DNA of 64,000 bases from Actinomycetota bacterium (GTDB lineage: Bacteria > Actinomycetota > UBA4738 > HRBIN12), in the NCBI GenBank assembly GCA_035640355.1, contig DASQWI010000026.1, forward strand, positions 62,001-126,000. Direction: 5' to 3'. The position numbers and the translations under genes were made by a program. Every line of letters begins with the position of its first letter. Position 1 is the stretch's first letter. This document shows positions 27,681 through 37,047 of this stretch, in pieces. The notes under the pieces are model-generated. The model saw only the letters and a list, made by a program, of their open reading frames with translations, made no database searches and was not told where the DNA came from.

Positions 27681-28925
27681 GTGCTCCCCGTTGTGCCGGT
27701 GCGGCCCAAGCGCATCGACGACTACGCCGAGACCGCGGGACGCGAGGCCGTCGACCGCGTCTGCCGGGCCGCCGAGCCCCTCCATGGGGCCCGCCTGCTC
27801 CAGGTCAGCAGCACCGGGTTCGGGGGCGGCGTCGCTGAGCTGCTGCACGCGCACGTTCCGCTCCTGAACGACCTCGGAGTCGAGACGACGTGGGTGGTGA
27901 TCGAGGGCTCGGACGAGTTCTTCTCGGTGACGAAGGCCGTCCACAACGCGCTGCAAGGAGCGGAGCAACGGTTGACCGAAGAGATGCAGGCCATCTACTG
28001 GAAGCGGATCCGCTTGAACGCCGCCGGCCTGCCGCGCGATTTCGACTTCGTCCTGGTCCACGACCCCCAGCCGGCGGCGCTGCTCGGGCCGATCGAGGAG
28101 GAGGGCGGCCGATCTGGGCGGTGGCTATGGCGGTGCCACATCGACCTGTCGGCGCCGTTCCGTCCGGTGTGGGACTTCTTCCGGCCGATCGTCGACCGGT
28201 ACGACGCGGTGATCTTCACCGCCGAGGACTTCGTCCAGTCAGATGTCACGCGGCCGGTTGCCACATTGATCCCGCCATCCATCGATCCGCTCAGCCTCAA
28301 GAGCGCCGAGATGAGCCCGGCGACGATCCTCTCGACCGCCGAGACGCTCGGGATCGACCCTCGCCGACCACTCGTGGTCCAGGTCTCTCGGTTCGATCCG
28401 TGGAAAGACCCCCTCGGCGTGATCGACGCGGTCCGGCTCGTCCGGAAGAAGGTCCCCGGCGTCCAGCTCGTCATGATCGGCGCGCTCGCCCACGACGATC
28501 CCGAGGGGATGCGGTATCTCGAGCTTACGAACGAGCACGCCGCGGGTGATCCCGACATCCATCTTCTGACCAACCTCGACGGGGTGGGCGACGAATCGGT
28601 GAACGCGGTCCAGCGCCTCGCCGACGTCGTCGTGCAGAAGTCGCTACGGGAGGGGTTCGGCCTCGTCGTCGCCGAGGCGATGTGGAAGGGCAAGCCCGTC
28701 GTCGGCGGCAACGTCGGGGGGATCCGGCTTCAGATCGAGGACGGAGTCACGGGGTACCTCGTCGACAACACGCTCGGCTGTGCCGAGGCCATCATCCGGC
28801 TTCTGGAGGAGCCGAAACTCGGCGAGCGGATGGGCGAAGCCGCTCGTAGCGTCGTTCGCGAGCGGTTCCTGACGACTCGGGAGCTCGAGGATCACCTCCA
28901 GCTGTTAGGACGGCTGGCGGCATGA
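27681..28925 (+). CDS. treT: GT4 glycosyltransferase, trehalose synthase TreT-like
   Basis: 414 residues. TreT joins NDP-glucose and free glucose directly to trehalose, reversibly. Typical segments: LLQVSSTGFGGGVAELLHA, VHDPQPAALL, WRCHIDLSAP, VVQVSRFDPWKDPLGVI and the GT4 EX7E region REGFGLVVAEAMWKGKPVVG. GTG 27681 has TAGACT 7 nt upstream and no Shine-Dalgarno (leaderless). Its stop overlaps the otsA start by 4 bp. The specific TreT call rests on similarity remembered from archaeal and actinobacterial members; other GT4 sugars are possible. Confidence 0.82.
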   Translation: MLPVVPVRPKRIDDYAETAGREAVDRVCRAAEPLHGARLLQVSSTGFGGGVAELLHAHVPLLNDLGVETTWVVIEGSDEFFSVTKAVHNALQGAEQRLTEEMQAIYWKRIRLNAAGLPRDFDFVLVHDPQPAALLGPIEEEGGRSGRWLWRCHIDLSAPFRPVWDFFRPIVDRYDAVIFTAEDFVQSDVTRPVATLIPPSIDPLSLKSAEMSPATILSTAETLGIDPRRPLVVQVSRFDPWKDPLGVIDAVRLVRKKVPGVQLVMIGALAHDDPEGMRYLELTNEHAAGDPDIHLLTNLDGVGDESVNAVQRLADVVVQKSLREGFGLVVAEAMWKGKPVVGGNVGGIRLQIEDGVTGYLVDNTLGCAEAIIRLLEEPKLGERMGEAARSVVRERFLTTRELEDHLQLLGRLAA

Positions 28926-30430
28926 CCTCCTGGCCGCCGCTGATCGTCGCGTCGAACCGCGGGCCGGTGACCTTCGAGCGCGGACACGACGGGCAGCTCG
29001 ACGCACAGCGCGGCTCCGGTGGCCTGGTCACCGCGCTGCTCGGCGCGCTGCAGGACGCAGGCGGGCTTTGGGTCGCAGCCGCGATGTCGGATGGCGACCG
29101 CGAGATGGTAGCGCGTTCGGACGGCGGTCGGGTCGACATGGGAGCGTTCGGCGCGACGTACCGCGTCCGATACCTCGACATCCCGTCCGACGTCTACGAC
29201 GGCTACTACAACAAGATCTCGAACGGCGTGTTGTGGTTCGCCCACCACTATCTGTGGGACACGGTTCGTTCGCCTGCGTTCGGCGACGACATCGAGGAAG
29301 CATGGCAACAGTACCTCGAGGTGAACAGGCGCTTCGCGACCGCGCTCGCCGAGGAGGGTGAGGCGGTTGCGAGCGAACCGGCGTACCTGGTGCAGGACTA
29401 CCACCTCGCGCTCGTTCCGCGATTCCTTCGCGAGCTCCGGCCGAACGCACTGATCGCGCACTTCTCACATACGTCATGGGCCGGCCCGACCTACTTCCGG
29501 ATGCTCCCCGCCGATATCCGCGACCAGCTGCTTCGCGGGATGCTCGGCGCCGATGTCCTGGGGTTCCACTCCCATGCGTGGGCCGAGAACTTCATGCTCT
29601 CGGCGCGCCAGGTCGCGGGCACGCGCGTCGACCTGGCGCGGGCACGGATCACGTCGGACGGACGCGACGTAGCGGTTCGGATCCACCCGATCTCCGTAGA
29701 CGGACGCGCGATGCGAGAGACGGCATCGACGGCGGAGGTGCGCGAACGGCGCCGGGAGCTCGCTCGGTGGCGTGGCGACGCCCGAATGATCCTGCGCGTC
29801 GACCGTCTGGAGCTGACGAAGAACATCGTTCGCGGGTTCCAGGCCTACGAGCTCATGTTGCAGCGCGCGCCGTCGTGGCGAACGCGCGTCCGCTTCCTGG
29901 CGATGTTGTCGCCGTCGCGGATGGACGTTCCCGAGTACCAGGAGTACGCGGAGCTGAGCCTGGCCGAGGCCGCCCGGATCAACCTCGAGTACGGGGAGGA
30001 GGGTTGGAAGCCGATCGAGGTTCGCCTCCGAGACGACTACATCGGCGCGCTCGCCGCGTACGGGCTGTACGACGTGCTGTTCGTGAACCCGGTGATCGAC
30101 GGCATGAACCTCGTGGCGATGGAGGGGCCGGTGCTGAACCGACATCAGGGGGTGCTGGTGTTATCGCGGAATGCCGGCGCCCACGCGCGGCTCGGACGGT
30201 ATGCGATCGGCGTGAACCCGTTCGACCTCGGGGAGATGTCGAGGGCGCTGCAGACTGCCCTCGAGATGCCGATCGATGAACGGACGAGACGCGCGCGCGG
30301 GCTTTCGCGACTCGTGCTATCGAACACAGCGGCGAGATGGGTGCGATCCCAACTCGAGGATCTGGAGCGGGTACGACGGAGGCGGGTCCCGGCCGCGGGT
30401 GCGGCCGGGACCCACGCGCGGGCGAGCTGA
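28922..30430 (+). CDS. otsA: trehalose-6-phosphate synthase (GT20)
   Basis: Forms trehalose 6-phosphate from NDP-glucose and glucose 6-phosphate. 502 residues. N-terminal IVASNRGPV and GSGGLVTAL, WFAHHYLWDT, VQDYHLALVPRFLRE (HD-type motif), LGFHSHAWAENF, RVDRLELTKNIVRGFQAYE (donor-phosphate Arg/Lys) and NPVIDGMNLVAMEGP match the family. The C terminus (VRRRRVPAAGAAGTHARAS) is an Ala/Arg tail encoded by a stable inverted repeat. Translationally coupled to treT by ATGA. Confidence 0.93.
   Translation: MTSWPPLIVASNRGPVTFERGHDGQLDAQRGSGGLVTALLGALQDAGGLWVAAAMSDGDREMVARSDGGRVDMGAFGATYRVRYLDIPSDVYDGYYNKISNGVLWFAHHYLWDTVRSPAFGDDIEEAWQQYLEVNRRFATALAEEGEAVASEPAYLVQDYHLALVPRFLRELRPNALIAHFSHTSWAGPTYFRMLPADIRDQLLRGMLGADVLGFHSHAWAENFMLSARQVAGTRVDLARARITSDGRDVAVRIHPISVDGRAMRETASTAEVRERRRELARWRGDARMILRVDRLELTKNIVRGFQAYELMLQRAPSWRTRVRFLAMLSPSRMDVPEYQEYAELSLAEAARINLEYGEEGWKPIEVRLRDDYIGALAAYGLYDVLFVNPVIDGMNLVAMEGPVLNRHQGVLVLSRNAGAHARLGRYAIGVNPFDLGEMSRALQTALEMPIDERTRRARGLSRLVLSNTAARWVRSQLEDLERVRRRRVPAAGAAGTHARAS
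30384..30413. terminator. 13-bp hairpin inside the otsA 3' end, between convergent otsA and otsB
   Basis: GGGTCCCGGCCGC-GGGT-GCGGCCGGGACCC is a perfect stem within the last 16 codons of otsA and 33 bp past the otsB stop. It could terminate the minus-strand transcript and protect the otsA mRNA end. No T-tract. Confidence 0.5.
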
Positions 30431-30445
30431 CAGCCCACCGGACGC

Positions 30446-31171
30446 CTACGCGAGCGCGATCAACAACGCGACGAGCGCGCGGGGCCCCTCGACGACGACG
30501 TCCGCGGCGTCGAGCAGCTCGGGAGGCGTCTCGTCACCGCGAACGGCGACACGCAGCGTCATCACGCCACGGCTCTGGAGACGATCGAGCGCGACGAACG
30601 CGTCGACGTCGGCGAGGTCGTCACCGGCGAACAGCACCGCGCCGAGATCACCCCGACCGGCGAGTCGTTCGACGGCTTCACCCTTCATGGGCCGGCCGTG
30701 CGGCACGAGCTCGATCACCATCTTTCCCTCGATGAGATCGAGCCCGCCCTCGGTAGCCACGCGTTGGAGCGCAACGGCCAGCGTCCGACGCGCGGCAACG
30801 GGATCCGGCGCCTGACGGTAGTGAACGGCGATCGAGGCGCGCTTGTCCTCGACCCATGCCTCGGGCACCTGCGCGGCGGCCGATTCGACGAGCGGGACGA
30901 TCGCCATGACGAGCTCGGGCGCCTCATCCTCCATCCCGTACAGGCCGACGTACCGCAGGTGGGGCACGTCGACGAGTCGCGCTACCTCCTCCGAACGGCG
31001 ACCCGTGAGGATGGCGACGAGACGATACCGCGCCGCGACGGCAGCCAGCGCCTCACGAGCACCCTCGACGGGACGCGCCAGCTCTGGACGCGCAACGATC
31101 TCGGACAGCGTGCCGTCGAAATCGAGAACGATCCCGCCGGAGTCGGCGTGCGCCCGGAACGCGCCGGGATC
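30446..31171 (-). CDS. otsB: trehalose-6-phosphate phosphatase, start codon unresolved
   Basis: A HAD phosphatase converting trehalose 6-phosphate to trehalose; about 240 residues. Motif I is LDFDGTLSEIV, motif II ILTGRR, motif III-IV LFAGDDLADVDAF; the cap holds GMEDEAPE and EDKRASIAVHYR. Homology begins about GAT 31171, next to the upstream stop (31172-31170). However, no ATG, GTG or TTG exists in frame before DFDGT until ATG 31372, well inside the upstream gene. Either it uses a rare start, starts at 31372 with an extra 67 residues, or a base is wrong here. The upstream order DUF3263-LytR_C-otsB is common in Actinomycetota. Confidence 0.85.
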   Translation of the reverse strand, partial: DPGAFRAHADSGGIVLDFDGTLSEIVARPELARPVEGAREALAAVAARYRLVAILTGRRSEEVARLVDVPHLRYVGLYGMEDEAPELVMAIVPLVESAAAQVPEAWVEDKRASIAVHYRQAPDPVAARRTLAVALQRVATEGGLDLIEGKMVIELVPHGRPMKGEAVERLAGRGDLGAVLFAGDDLADVDAFVALDRLQSRGVMTLRVAVRGDETPPELLDAADVVVEGPRALVALLIALA

Positions 31172-31733
31172 AGTTGTTGAGGCTCTGCGCGTAGTCGGTG
31201 CCGAGATAGATCGCGACCTGAACGGACGGATCGACGTCTGCGCTCTGGTCGAGCCGAGCGATGACGACGTCGTCGAGCCGGCGAAAGAACTCGTTCGCGA
31301 TGTACTCCGCCTCGATCTCGTCCGGTCTCGCCCGCCAGTACAGCGTGGTGACCGAGACCGGTGCCGGCGCATCGGCCGCCTCTTGGCCGGCCACGAAGTC
31401 GAAGCGCTCGATGAGCTCGTCCTGCGTGTTGCCCGCGAGCCCGCTGACACCCGCGCCGTTGAACACGGCGATCACCGTCCCCTGCACTGTGGGACTGGGC
31501 GTCGGCTTCGTCGGTTCGTCGTCGCCATCCGGTGACGGCGTGGGCGACGGGCTGTCGGTCGCACCGATGCCGTTGTCCGGAGGCACCGACGTGTCCTGCG
31601 ATGCCTCGGGGAACGCCTGGTTGATGAGGACGATCCCCCCGACGACGAGGGCCACGATGAGCGCGAACCTCAGCGTGCTCGCTCCCATTGAGAGGATGAA
31701 GCTCCTGTTGGTCGGGGGCTCGTGCCGGCCCAT
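31170..31733 (-). CDS. membrane-anchored LytR_C-domain protein
   Basis: 187 residues. One N-terminal membrane helix (TLRFALIVALVVGGIVLINQ), a Pro/Ser/Asp linker (PSPTPSPDGDDEPTKPTPSP), then a LytR C-terminal-type domain (VIAVFNGAGVSGLAGNTQDELIE, VTTLYWRARPDEIEAEYIANEFF, VAIYLGTDYAQSL). It lacks the LCP phosphotransferase domain. Such proteins are secreted-side, possibly binding cell-wall glycopolymers. ATG 31733 follows the TAG of DUF3263 by 1 bp. Confidence 0.82.
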   Translation of the reverse strand: MGRHEPPTNRSFILSMGASTLRFALIVALVVGGIVLINQAFPEASQDTSVPPDNGIGATDSPSPTPSPDGDDEPTKPTPSPTVQGTVIAVFNGAGVSGLAGNTQDELIERFDFVAGQEAADAPAPVSVTTLYWRARPDEIEAEYIANEFFRRLDDVVIARLDQSADVDPSVQVAIYLGTDYAQSLNN

Positions 31734-31734
31734 C

Positions 31735-32022
31735 CTACCCGTGAGTGGTTGACCGCCCAAGCCTCCGGGCGAGCCGCGTTCGTCGTCGCACGTCACGGAG
31801 CCGCCTGAGTCGTCCGACCAACATCGGGTCGTACGCCAGCGCGTCAGCCGACTCCACGACGCGAACGAGGACCTGGTGGTAGCGCGTGGGCGAGATGCCG
31901 AACGACTCCCTGATCGCTCGTTCCTTGGACCGCCCGGACGGCCGCCACGCGCGTTCGAAGTCGAGTACGTCCCGGCTCAGATCATCGAGACCCCCGTGGA
32001 ACGGCCGGACCGAAGGCTCCAT
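31735..32022 (-). CDS. DUF3263 family protein
   Basis: 95 residues. The DUF3263 core VLDFERAWRPSGRSKERAI...FGISPTRYHQVL is clear (residues 19-52) and looks like a helix-turn-helix. The C terminus is very basic (RLRRLRDVRRRTRLARRLG). ATG 32022 has TAGCCT (32034-32029) exactly 6 nt upstream, a leaderless start. First gene of the DUF3263-LytR_C-otsB operon. It may act as a DNA-binding regulator; not shown. Confidence 0.88.
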   Translation of the reverse strand: MEPSVRPFHGGLDDLSRDVLDFERAWRPSGRSKERAIRESFGISPTRYHQVLVRVVESADALAYDPMLVGRLRRLRDVRRRTRLARRLGRSTTHG

Positions 32023-32066
32023 GCGTCGAGGCTAACAACCGGCTCCGACGTTTCGACCGGCGACGG

Positions 32067-35000
32067 TCAGCCGGCCAGCGTTCGGATCTGCCGCACGGCG
32101 ACGGTCACTGCGGCGATATCGCTGGTCTCCTCCAGCTGGAGGCCGCGCATGAACCGCACGAGGCGCTTGAGCGTGTCCTCTCGCTCGGCGATGAACGCGT
32201 CCACCGCCTCGTCCACGGACCGACCGTCTGCGTTCGACAGCGCGCGTTCGGCCAAGCGGCGACGCGCCGAGGCGAGGTCGTCCTCGACCGCCTGCAACGC
32301 CCACCGATGCCATCGCGTCGACGCGTGGACCTCGTCGAGCCGTCCCTCCAGCCAGTCGACGTACGCCGCCACCCCGACGAGGAAGAACGCCCGCGCCACG
32401 TCCTCGACCGGGCGGTCGAGCTCGAGCGCGAGTGTGGCGACGTTCGGTCCATGGACCAGGAAGGGTTGGATCACATGGCGGCGCGCGATGTCGTCGGGAA
32501 CACCGCGGTCCATCAGGCTCCACGCCTCTCGCTCGCGCTGCTGCCGCCACGCGTCCGGCGCGACGGACACCACCGACTCCTCGAAGCGACGGAACGGCTC
32601 TCGGTGTGCCTCGATAGCCCGTCCGAGCGTCCCCGGTGCGTGCAGCAGATACCACCGGGCGACCTGTTCGACGAGGCGGTCGACCCCTGTCATGAGCTCG
32701 TCGAGCTCGGGCGGGGGGAGCGTGCCCACGAGCCCCTCGATCGCCTCCCACCGGTCGACGGCGCCCGTGACGTCCCGAGCGATGCGGTACGCGCGAACGA
32801 CGTCGCCGATCTCTGCCCCGGTCTCCGTCACGAGTCTGGACACGAACGTGATGCCCTGCGAGTTCACGACGTCGTTGGCGACGATCGTGGCGATGAGCTC
32901 GCGGCGGAGGGGGTGCTCCGGCATCAGCGAGCCGAACCGCTCGGTTACTGCCGGGGGGAAGTACGCGCGCAAGTCCTGCTCGAGATACTGCGAGTCCGGG
33001 AGTGACGAATCGAGCAGCGCGTACTTCACGCTTTGTTTCGCGTACGCGAGCAGAACGGCGAGCTCGGGTCGGGCCATGCCTCGACCGGCGCGACGACGTT
33101 CGGTCATCTCCTCGCCGCTCGGCAGCGCCTCGAGCGTTCGGTCGAGCTGGCCCTGCGACTCGAGGGACTGCATCAAGTCGTCGAACGCCTCCATCCGGCC
33201 CGATGACTGGCCCGCCTCCTGCGACAGGATCTGCGCCTGCAGGAAGTTGTCGTAGAGCACGTGCCGCACGACGTCCTGTTCGACCTCGTGCAGAAGTGCG
33301 TTCCGGCCCTCGAGCCCGAGCTCGCCTCGCTGCATGGCAAGTCCGAAGAGGATCTTCAGATTGACCTCGTGGTCGGAGCAGTTCACGCCGCCGGAGTTGT
33401 CGATGAAGTCGGTGTTGATCCGCCCACCGGCAAGCGCGAACTCGATCCGCCCCCGCTGCGTGAAGCCGAGGTTGCCGCCCTCGACCACGACGCGGCAGCG
33501 GAGGTCGATCCCGTTCACGCGGAGCGCGTCGTTCACGCGGTCGCCGGCGTCGGCGTTGGACTCCGACGACGCCTTCACGTACGTGCCGATGCCACCGTTG
33601 TAGAGAAGGTCGACGGGAGCGCGGAGGATCGCGCGGATCAGCTCGTCCGGCGACATCTTGTCGACGTCGACGCCGAGCGCCAGCCGCGCCTCCGGGGAGA
33701 TGGGGATCGACTTGGCCGTTCTCGGCCACACGCCACCGCCCGACGAGATCTTCGAACGGTCGTATGCGTCCCAGGTGGACGTCGGCATGTCGAACAGGCG
33801 CCGTCGCTCCTGATAGCCCACTGCCGGGTTCGGCGTCGGATCGACGAACACGTGCCGGTGATCGAACGCCGCGACGAGGCACGTCTGCTCGGAATAGAGC
33901 ATCCCGTTGCCGAACACGTCTCCCGACATGTCGCCGATGCCGACGACGGTGAACGGCTCGTTCATCACGTCGGTCCCGATCTCGCGGAAGTGACGCTTGA
34001 CCGACTCCCACGCGCCGCGCGCCGTGATGGCGAGCTTCTTGTGGTCGTATCCCGCCGATCCCCCGGACGCGAACGCGTCGCCCAGCCAGAACCCATAGTC
34101 GGCCGCGACCGCGTTCGCGGTGTCGGACAGCCGGGCCGTTCCCTTGTCCGCGGCGACGACGAGGTAGGGATCGTCCTCGTCGTGCACGACGACGTGATCC
34201 GGGTGCACGACACGGCCGTCGACGCGGTTGTCGGTCAGGTCCAGCAACCCGTTCATGAAGCGGATGTACTGCCGGGTGACTTCCGCGTTCAGCGCCGTCG
34301 GTTCCTCCGGCTGACGTTTCAGGACGAATCCGCCCTTGGATCCGGTCGGAACGATCACGCTGTTCTTCACCATCTGCGCCTTCATCAGGCCCAGGACCTC
34401 GGTGCGATAGTCCTGCCGGCGGTCGGACCACCGGATTCCGCCGCGCGCGACCTTCCCGCCGCGCAGATGGATCGCCTCCATCTCCGGCGAGTACACGAAG
34501 ATCTCGTAGAGCGGTGTGGGCTTCGGCATCTCGGGAACGTCGCCGGAGCGGAACTTGAACGAGAGCGTCGTCGCGCGCGGCTTGTACGCGTTCGTCCGAA
34601 CGGTCGCGTCGATCACTCCGAGCGCGTTCCGCAGGATCCGGTCGTGCTCCAGCGAAACGACGGCGTCGAGGTCGGCGACGATCTGCTCGCGGATCTTCTC
34701 GAGCGCCTCCGGATCGCTCGAACGCGCGGGGTCGAACTTGGCCTCGAACAGCGCGACGAGCCTCGCCGCGATGTGCGGGTGGGCGGCGAACGCCTCGTTC
34801 TTGTATTCCACGGGGAAGCTCGCGTTAACCCGATGGTGGTACTTCCGATACGCGCGGAGGATCTGCACCTGTCGCCACGTCAGACCCGCCGTGACGACGA
34901 GGCGGTTCAGCGAGTCGGACTCGACCTCGCCGTTCCACACCGCCTCGATGGTCTCGGCGATGCGGTCTCCGGTCTCCTCGACATCGAGCGGCTGGTTGTC

Positions 35001-36899
35001 CGAACCGAGAACGCCGAAGTCGTGCAGGTAACGTTCGCGGCCCTTGCGGGCCATCGATTCGCTCCCCAGGTCCGGATCGCCCTCGAGGTGGGTCGGCCAT
35101 TCCTCGACCACGCGAAGGCCGAGTGACTCGAGCGTGGGCACGAAGTCGGAGAGCTGGATCTTGCCGCCGGCCTTGTACAGGCGGACGCGGGTGACGGTCT
35201 CGCCGTCCTCGGTCTCATTGGCCAGTCCGACGAGGAACGTCCGGTCGCTCGCATCGAGCTCCTCGAACCGCAGGATGTCCTCCACCGCGAGCGCGACGGG
35301 CGTGGTCGACTTGTAGTAGTCGGGGAACCGATGCGCCCACCGATCGAGCAGCACACGTGCGCCCTCGGGGCCGTGTAGCTCGGCGAGCCGCTCCTCCAGG
35401 CGGTCGTCCCAGGTCCGCGCGATCTCCACGACCTGCCGCTCGAGCTCGTCGGAGGAGACCTTGGGCACCTCGCCGAGCGCGACGTGAACCGCGTAGTGGA
35501 GCTGGGCCAGCCCGCTCTCGCCGAACTGCACGTGCTCGTCGATCGACGAACCGCCGAACCGACGCAAGAACAGCTCCTGTAACCGGCGGCCCACGTCGGC
35601 GTTGTACCGATCGCGGGGCAAGGCCACGAGCAAGGACACGCCCCGCCCGTAGAGATCCCGCCGGATGAACAGCCGGACCTGCTGATGCTCCTGCAACTGG
35701 AGGAGGCCCATCATCTGCACACGGAGCTCCTCGGCAGTCGCGGCGAACAGCTCGTCCTTGGGAAAGCTCTCGAAGATGGCGATCACGGCCTTGTAGTCGT
35801 GGGTCCCCTCGAGCAGGTCTTCCGCCTCGAGGATCTGATGGAGCTTGCGCTGCAACAGCGGCGTCCTGCTGGCCGGCTCCGCGTACGCCTTCGACGTGAA
35901 CAGGCCGACGAGGCGGGTCTCGCCGACGATCCGTCCCTCGGGCGCGACTCTGCGAACGCCGATGTAGTCCATCCGCGCATGCCGGTGAACCGTCGAGACA
36001 CGATTGGTCTTCGAGTAGATCAACAGATCGCCGCCCTCGATCCGGGCTCGCAGGTTCGGTTCGATCGTCGAAAGCAGCACGGGCCGCCCGTAGGCCGACC
36101 AACCGCTCTTCGAAAGGATGCCGAGACCGCTTCGCTCCGCGGTGGCGAGCGCTCTGCCCTCGGGGAGATCGATGAGGTCGTATTCGCGGTAGCCGAGCAG
36201 AATGAAGTTCTCGTCGAGGAGCCACTCGAGGAACGCAACCGTTTCGGCGATCTCGTCGTCGCCGTAGAGCGGACCGCCGGCTTCGGCGATCTGGATCATG
36301 CCGCGCAGCGCCTTCTTCATCGCGTCGAAGTCGCGAACGGCCAGACCGACGTCACCGAGGATCCTGTGAACGGCTTCGGCGAGGTCCGCCGCTTCCGCCG
36401 TCGAAAGACGTCGCTCGATCTCGAAGTGCATGACGGACTCGCGGATCTGCGCGTCGCGAACGTTCAGGACGCGCCTGATCCGGCCTCCGGCCTCTCGCTC
36501 GGTTCCGATCACGGGATGGATCAACCGATGGACGGTGAGTCCCCGAGCGTCGAGCTCTGCGTTCACCGAGTCGACCAGGAACGGCGAGTCGAGCGTGTTC
36601 GTCTCGAGCACGCTGCCGTGGGTCTGATATCCGTCCAGTCCCATCGTCGGGTTGAACACGCGGACGGCGACGTCGCTCGACCCTCGGTTGTCCGCGATAC
36701 GGAACGCGCCGAGAACGACCCCCAGGAGCTCGTCGATCCCGAGATCGGCGATGTCCGACGGCGCGAGCCTGCGCGTGAACGCCTGCGCGAACGACGTGAC
36801 GGCGTCGACCTGCGCGCGGTCGACCTTCGAGGGGATGCGTTCGCGAAGGGCGTCGAGGAGGGTCCTTTGCTCCTTGGACGCCTCGTCGGTGGCGCTCAC
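32067..36899 (-). CDS. gdh: NAD-specific glutamate dehydrogenase, large (180-kDa) type
   Basis: Oxidatively deaminates glutamate to 2-oxoglutarate. About 1610 residues, the size of the GdhB/GDH-180 class known from Streptomyces and Mycobacterium. N-terminal ACT-like regulatory segments (VDSVNAELDARGLTVHR, ALPRDRYNADVGRRL) are followed by the catalytic core: GGIRWSDRRQDYRTEVLGLMKAQ, GSKGGFVLK, VAADKGTARLSDTAN and GIGDMSGDVFGNG, then the NAD fold and a long helical C terminus. GTG 36899 is preferred over GTG 36920 because TACGAT (36911-36906) lies 6 nt before it. It is monocistronic. Confidence 0.95.
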   Translation of the reverse strand: MSATDEASKEQRTLLDALRERIPSKVDRAQVDAVTSFAQAFTRRLAPSDIADLGIDELLGVVLGAFRIADNRGSSDVAVRVFNPTMGLDGYQTHGSVLETNTLDSPFLVDSVNAELDARGLTVHRLIHPVIGTEREAGGRIRRVLNVRDAQIRESVMHFEIERRLSTAEAADLAEAVHRILGDVGLAVRDFDAMKKALRGMIQIAEAGGPLYGDDEIAETVAFLEWLLDENFILLGYREYDLIDLPEGRALATAERSGLGILSKSGWSAYGRPVLLSTIEPNLRARIEGGDLLIYSKTNRVSTVHRHARMDYIGVRRVAPEGRIVGETRLVGLFTSKAYAEPASRTPLLQRKLHQILEAEDLLEGTHDYKAVIAIFESFPKDELFAATAEELRVQMMGLLQLQEHQQVRLFIRRDLYGRGVSLLVALPRDRYNADVGRRLQELFLRRFGGSSIDEHVQFGESGLAQLHYAVHVALGEVPKVSSDELERQVVEIARTWDDRLEERLAELHGPEGARVLLDRWAHRFPDYYKSTTPVALAVEDILRFEELDASDRTFLVGLANETEDGETVTRVRLYKAGGKIQLSDFVPTLESLGLRVVEEWPTHLEGDPDLGSESMARKGRERYLHDFGVLGSDNQPLDVEETGDRIAETIEAVWNGEVESDSLNRLVVTAGLTWRQVQILRAYRKYHHRVNASFPVEYKNEAFAAHPHIAARLVALFEAKFDPARSSDPEALEKIREQIVADLDAVVSLEHDRILRNALGVIDATVRTNAYKPRATTLSFKFRSGDVPEMPKPTPLYEIFVYSPEMEAIHLRGGKVARGGIRWSDRRQDYRTEVLGLMKAQMVKNSVIVPTGSKGGFVLKRQPEEPTALNAEVTRQYIRFMNGLLDLTDNRVDGRVVHPDHVVVHDEDDPYLVVAADKGTARLSDTANAVAADYGFWLGDAFASGGSAGYDHKKLAITARGAWESVKRHFREIGTDVMNEPFTVVGIGDMSGDVFGNGMLYSEQTCLVAAFDHRHVFVDPTPNPAVGYQERRRLFDMPTSTWDAYDRSKISSGGGVWPRTAKSIPISPEARLALGVDVDKMSPDELIRAILRAPVDLLYNGGIGTYVKASSESNADAGDRVNDALRVNGIDLRCRVVVEGGNLGFTQRGRIEFALAGGRINTDFIDNSGGVNCSDHEVNLKILFGLAMQRGELGLEGRNALLHEVEQDVVRHVLYDNFLQAQILSQEAGQSSGRMEAFDDLMQSLESQGQLDRTLEALPSGEEMTERRRAGRGMARPELAVLLAYAKQSVKYALLDSSLPDSQYLEQDLRAYFPPAVTERFGSLMPEHPLRRELIATIVANDVVNSQGITFVSRLVTETGAEIGDVVRAYRIARDVTGAVDRWEAIEGLVGTLPPPELDELMTGVDRLVEQVARWYLLHAPGTLGRAIEAHREPFRRFEESVVSVAPDAWRQQREREAWSLMDRGVPDDIARRHVIQPFLVHGPNVATLALELDRPVEDVARAFFLVGVAAYVDWLEGRLDEVHASTRWHRWALQAVEDDLASARRRLAERALSNADGRSVDEAVDAFIAEREDTLKRLVRFMRGLQLEETSDIAAVTVAVRQIRTLAG

Positions 36900-36991
36900 G
36901 CGCCCATCGTACCTGCGCACCTAAACGGATCCGGGGCCACGACCCGAGCGGCCGCTCGCCTCTGGCCGCACGTACCTTCCGTGTCCCGGTG

Positions 36992-37021
36992 TTGCCCATG
37001 GCGCGGACGAGCGGGTAGGTT
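36992..37021 (+). promoter_or_regulatory. candidate promoter of the Na/Pi-type transporter gene
   Basis: TTGCCC (36992-36997), 18-bp spacer, TAGGTT (37016-37021), 26 bp before ATG 37048. No known regulator motif seen. Confidence 0.45.
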
Positions 37022-37047
37022 GGCGCGCGTTCCCCCGCTCTTACGAC

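Noticed and set aside
32032-36920. Very long open frames opposite or inside the gdh gene (for example 33261-35126 plus, 32032-34431 minus)
   Set aside because: They are Arg/Asp/Val-rich shadows of a high-GC gene with strong codon bias; no domains, and the true frame is a full-length NAD-GDH.
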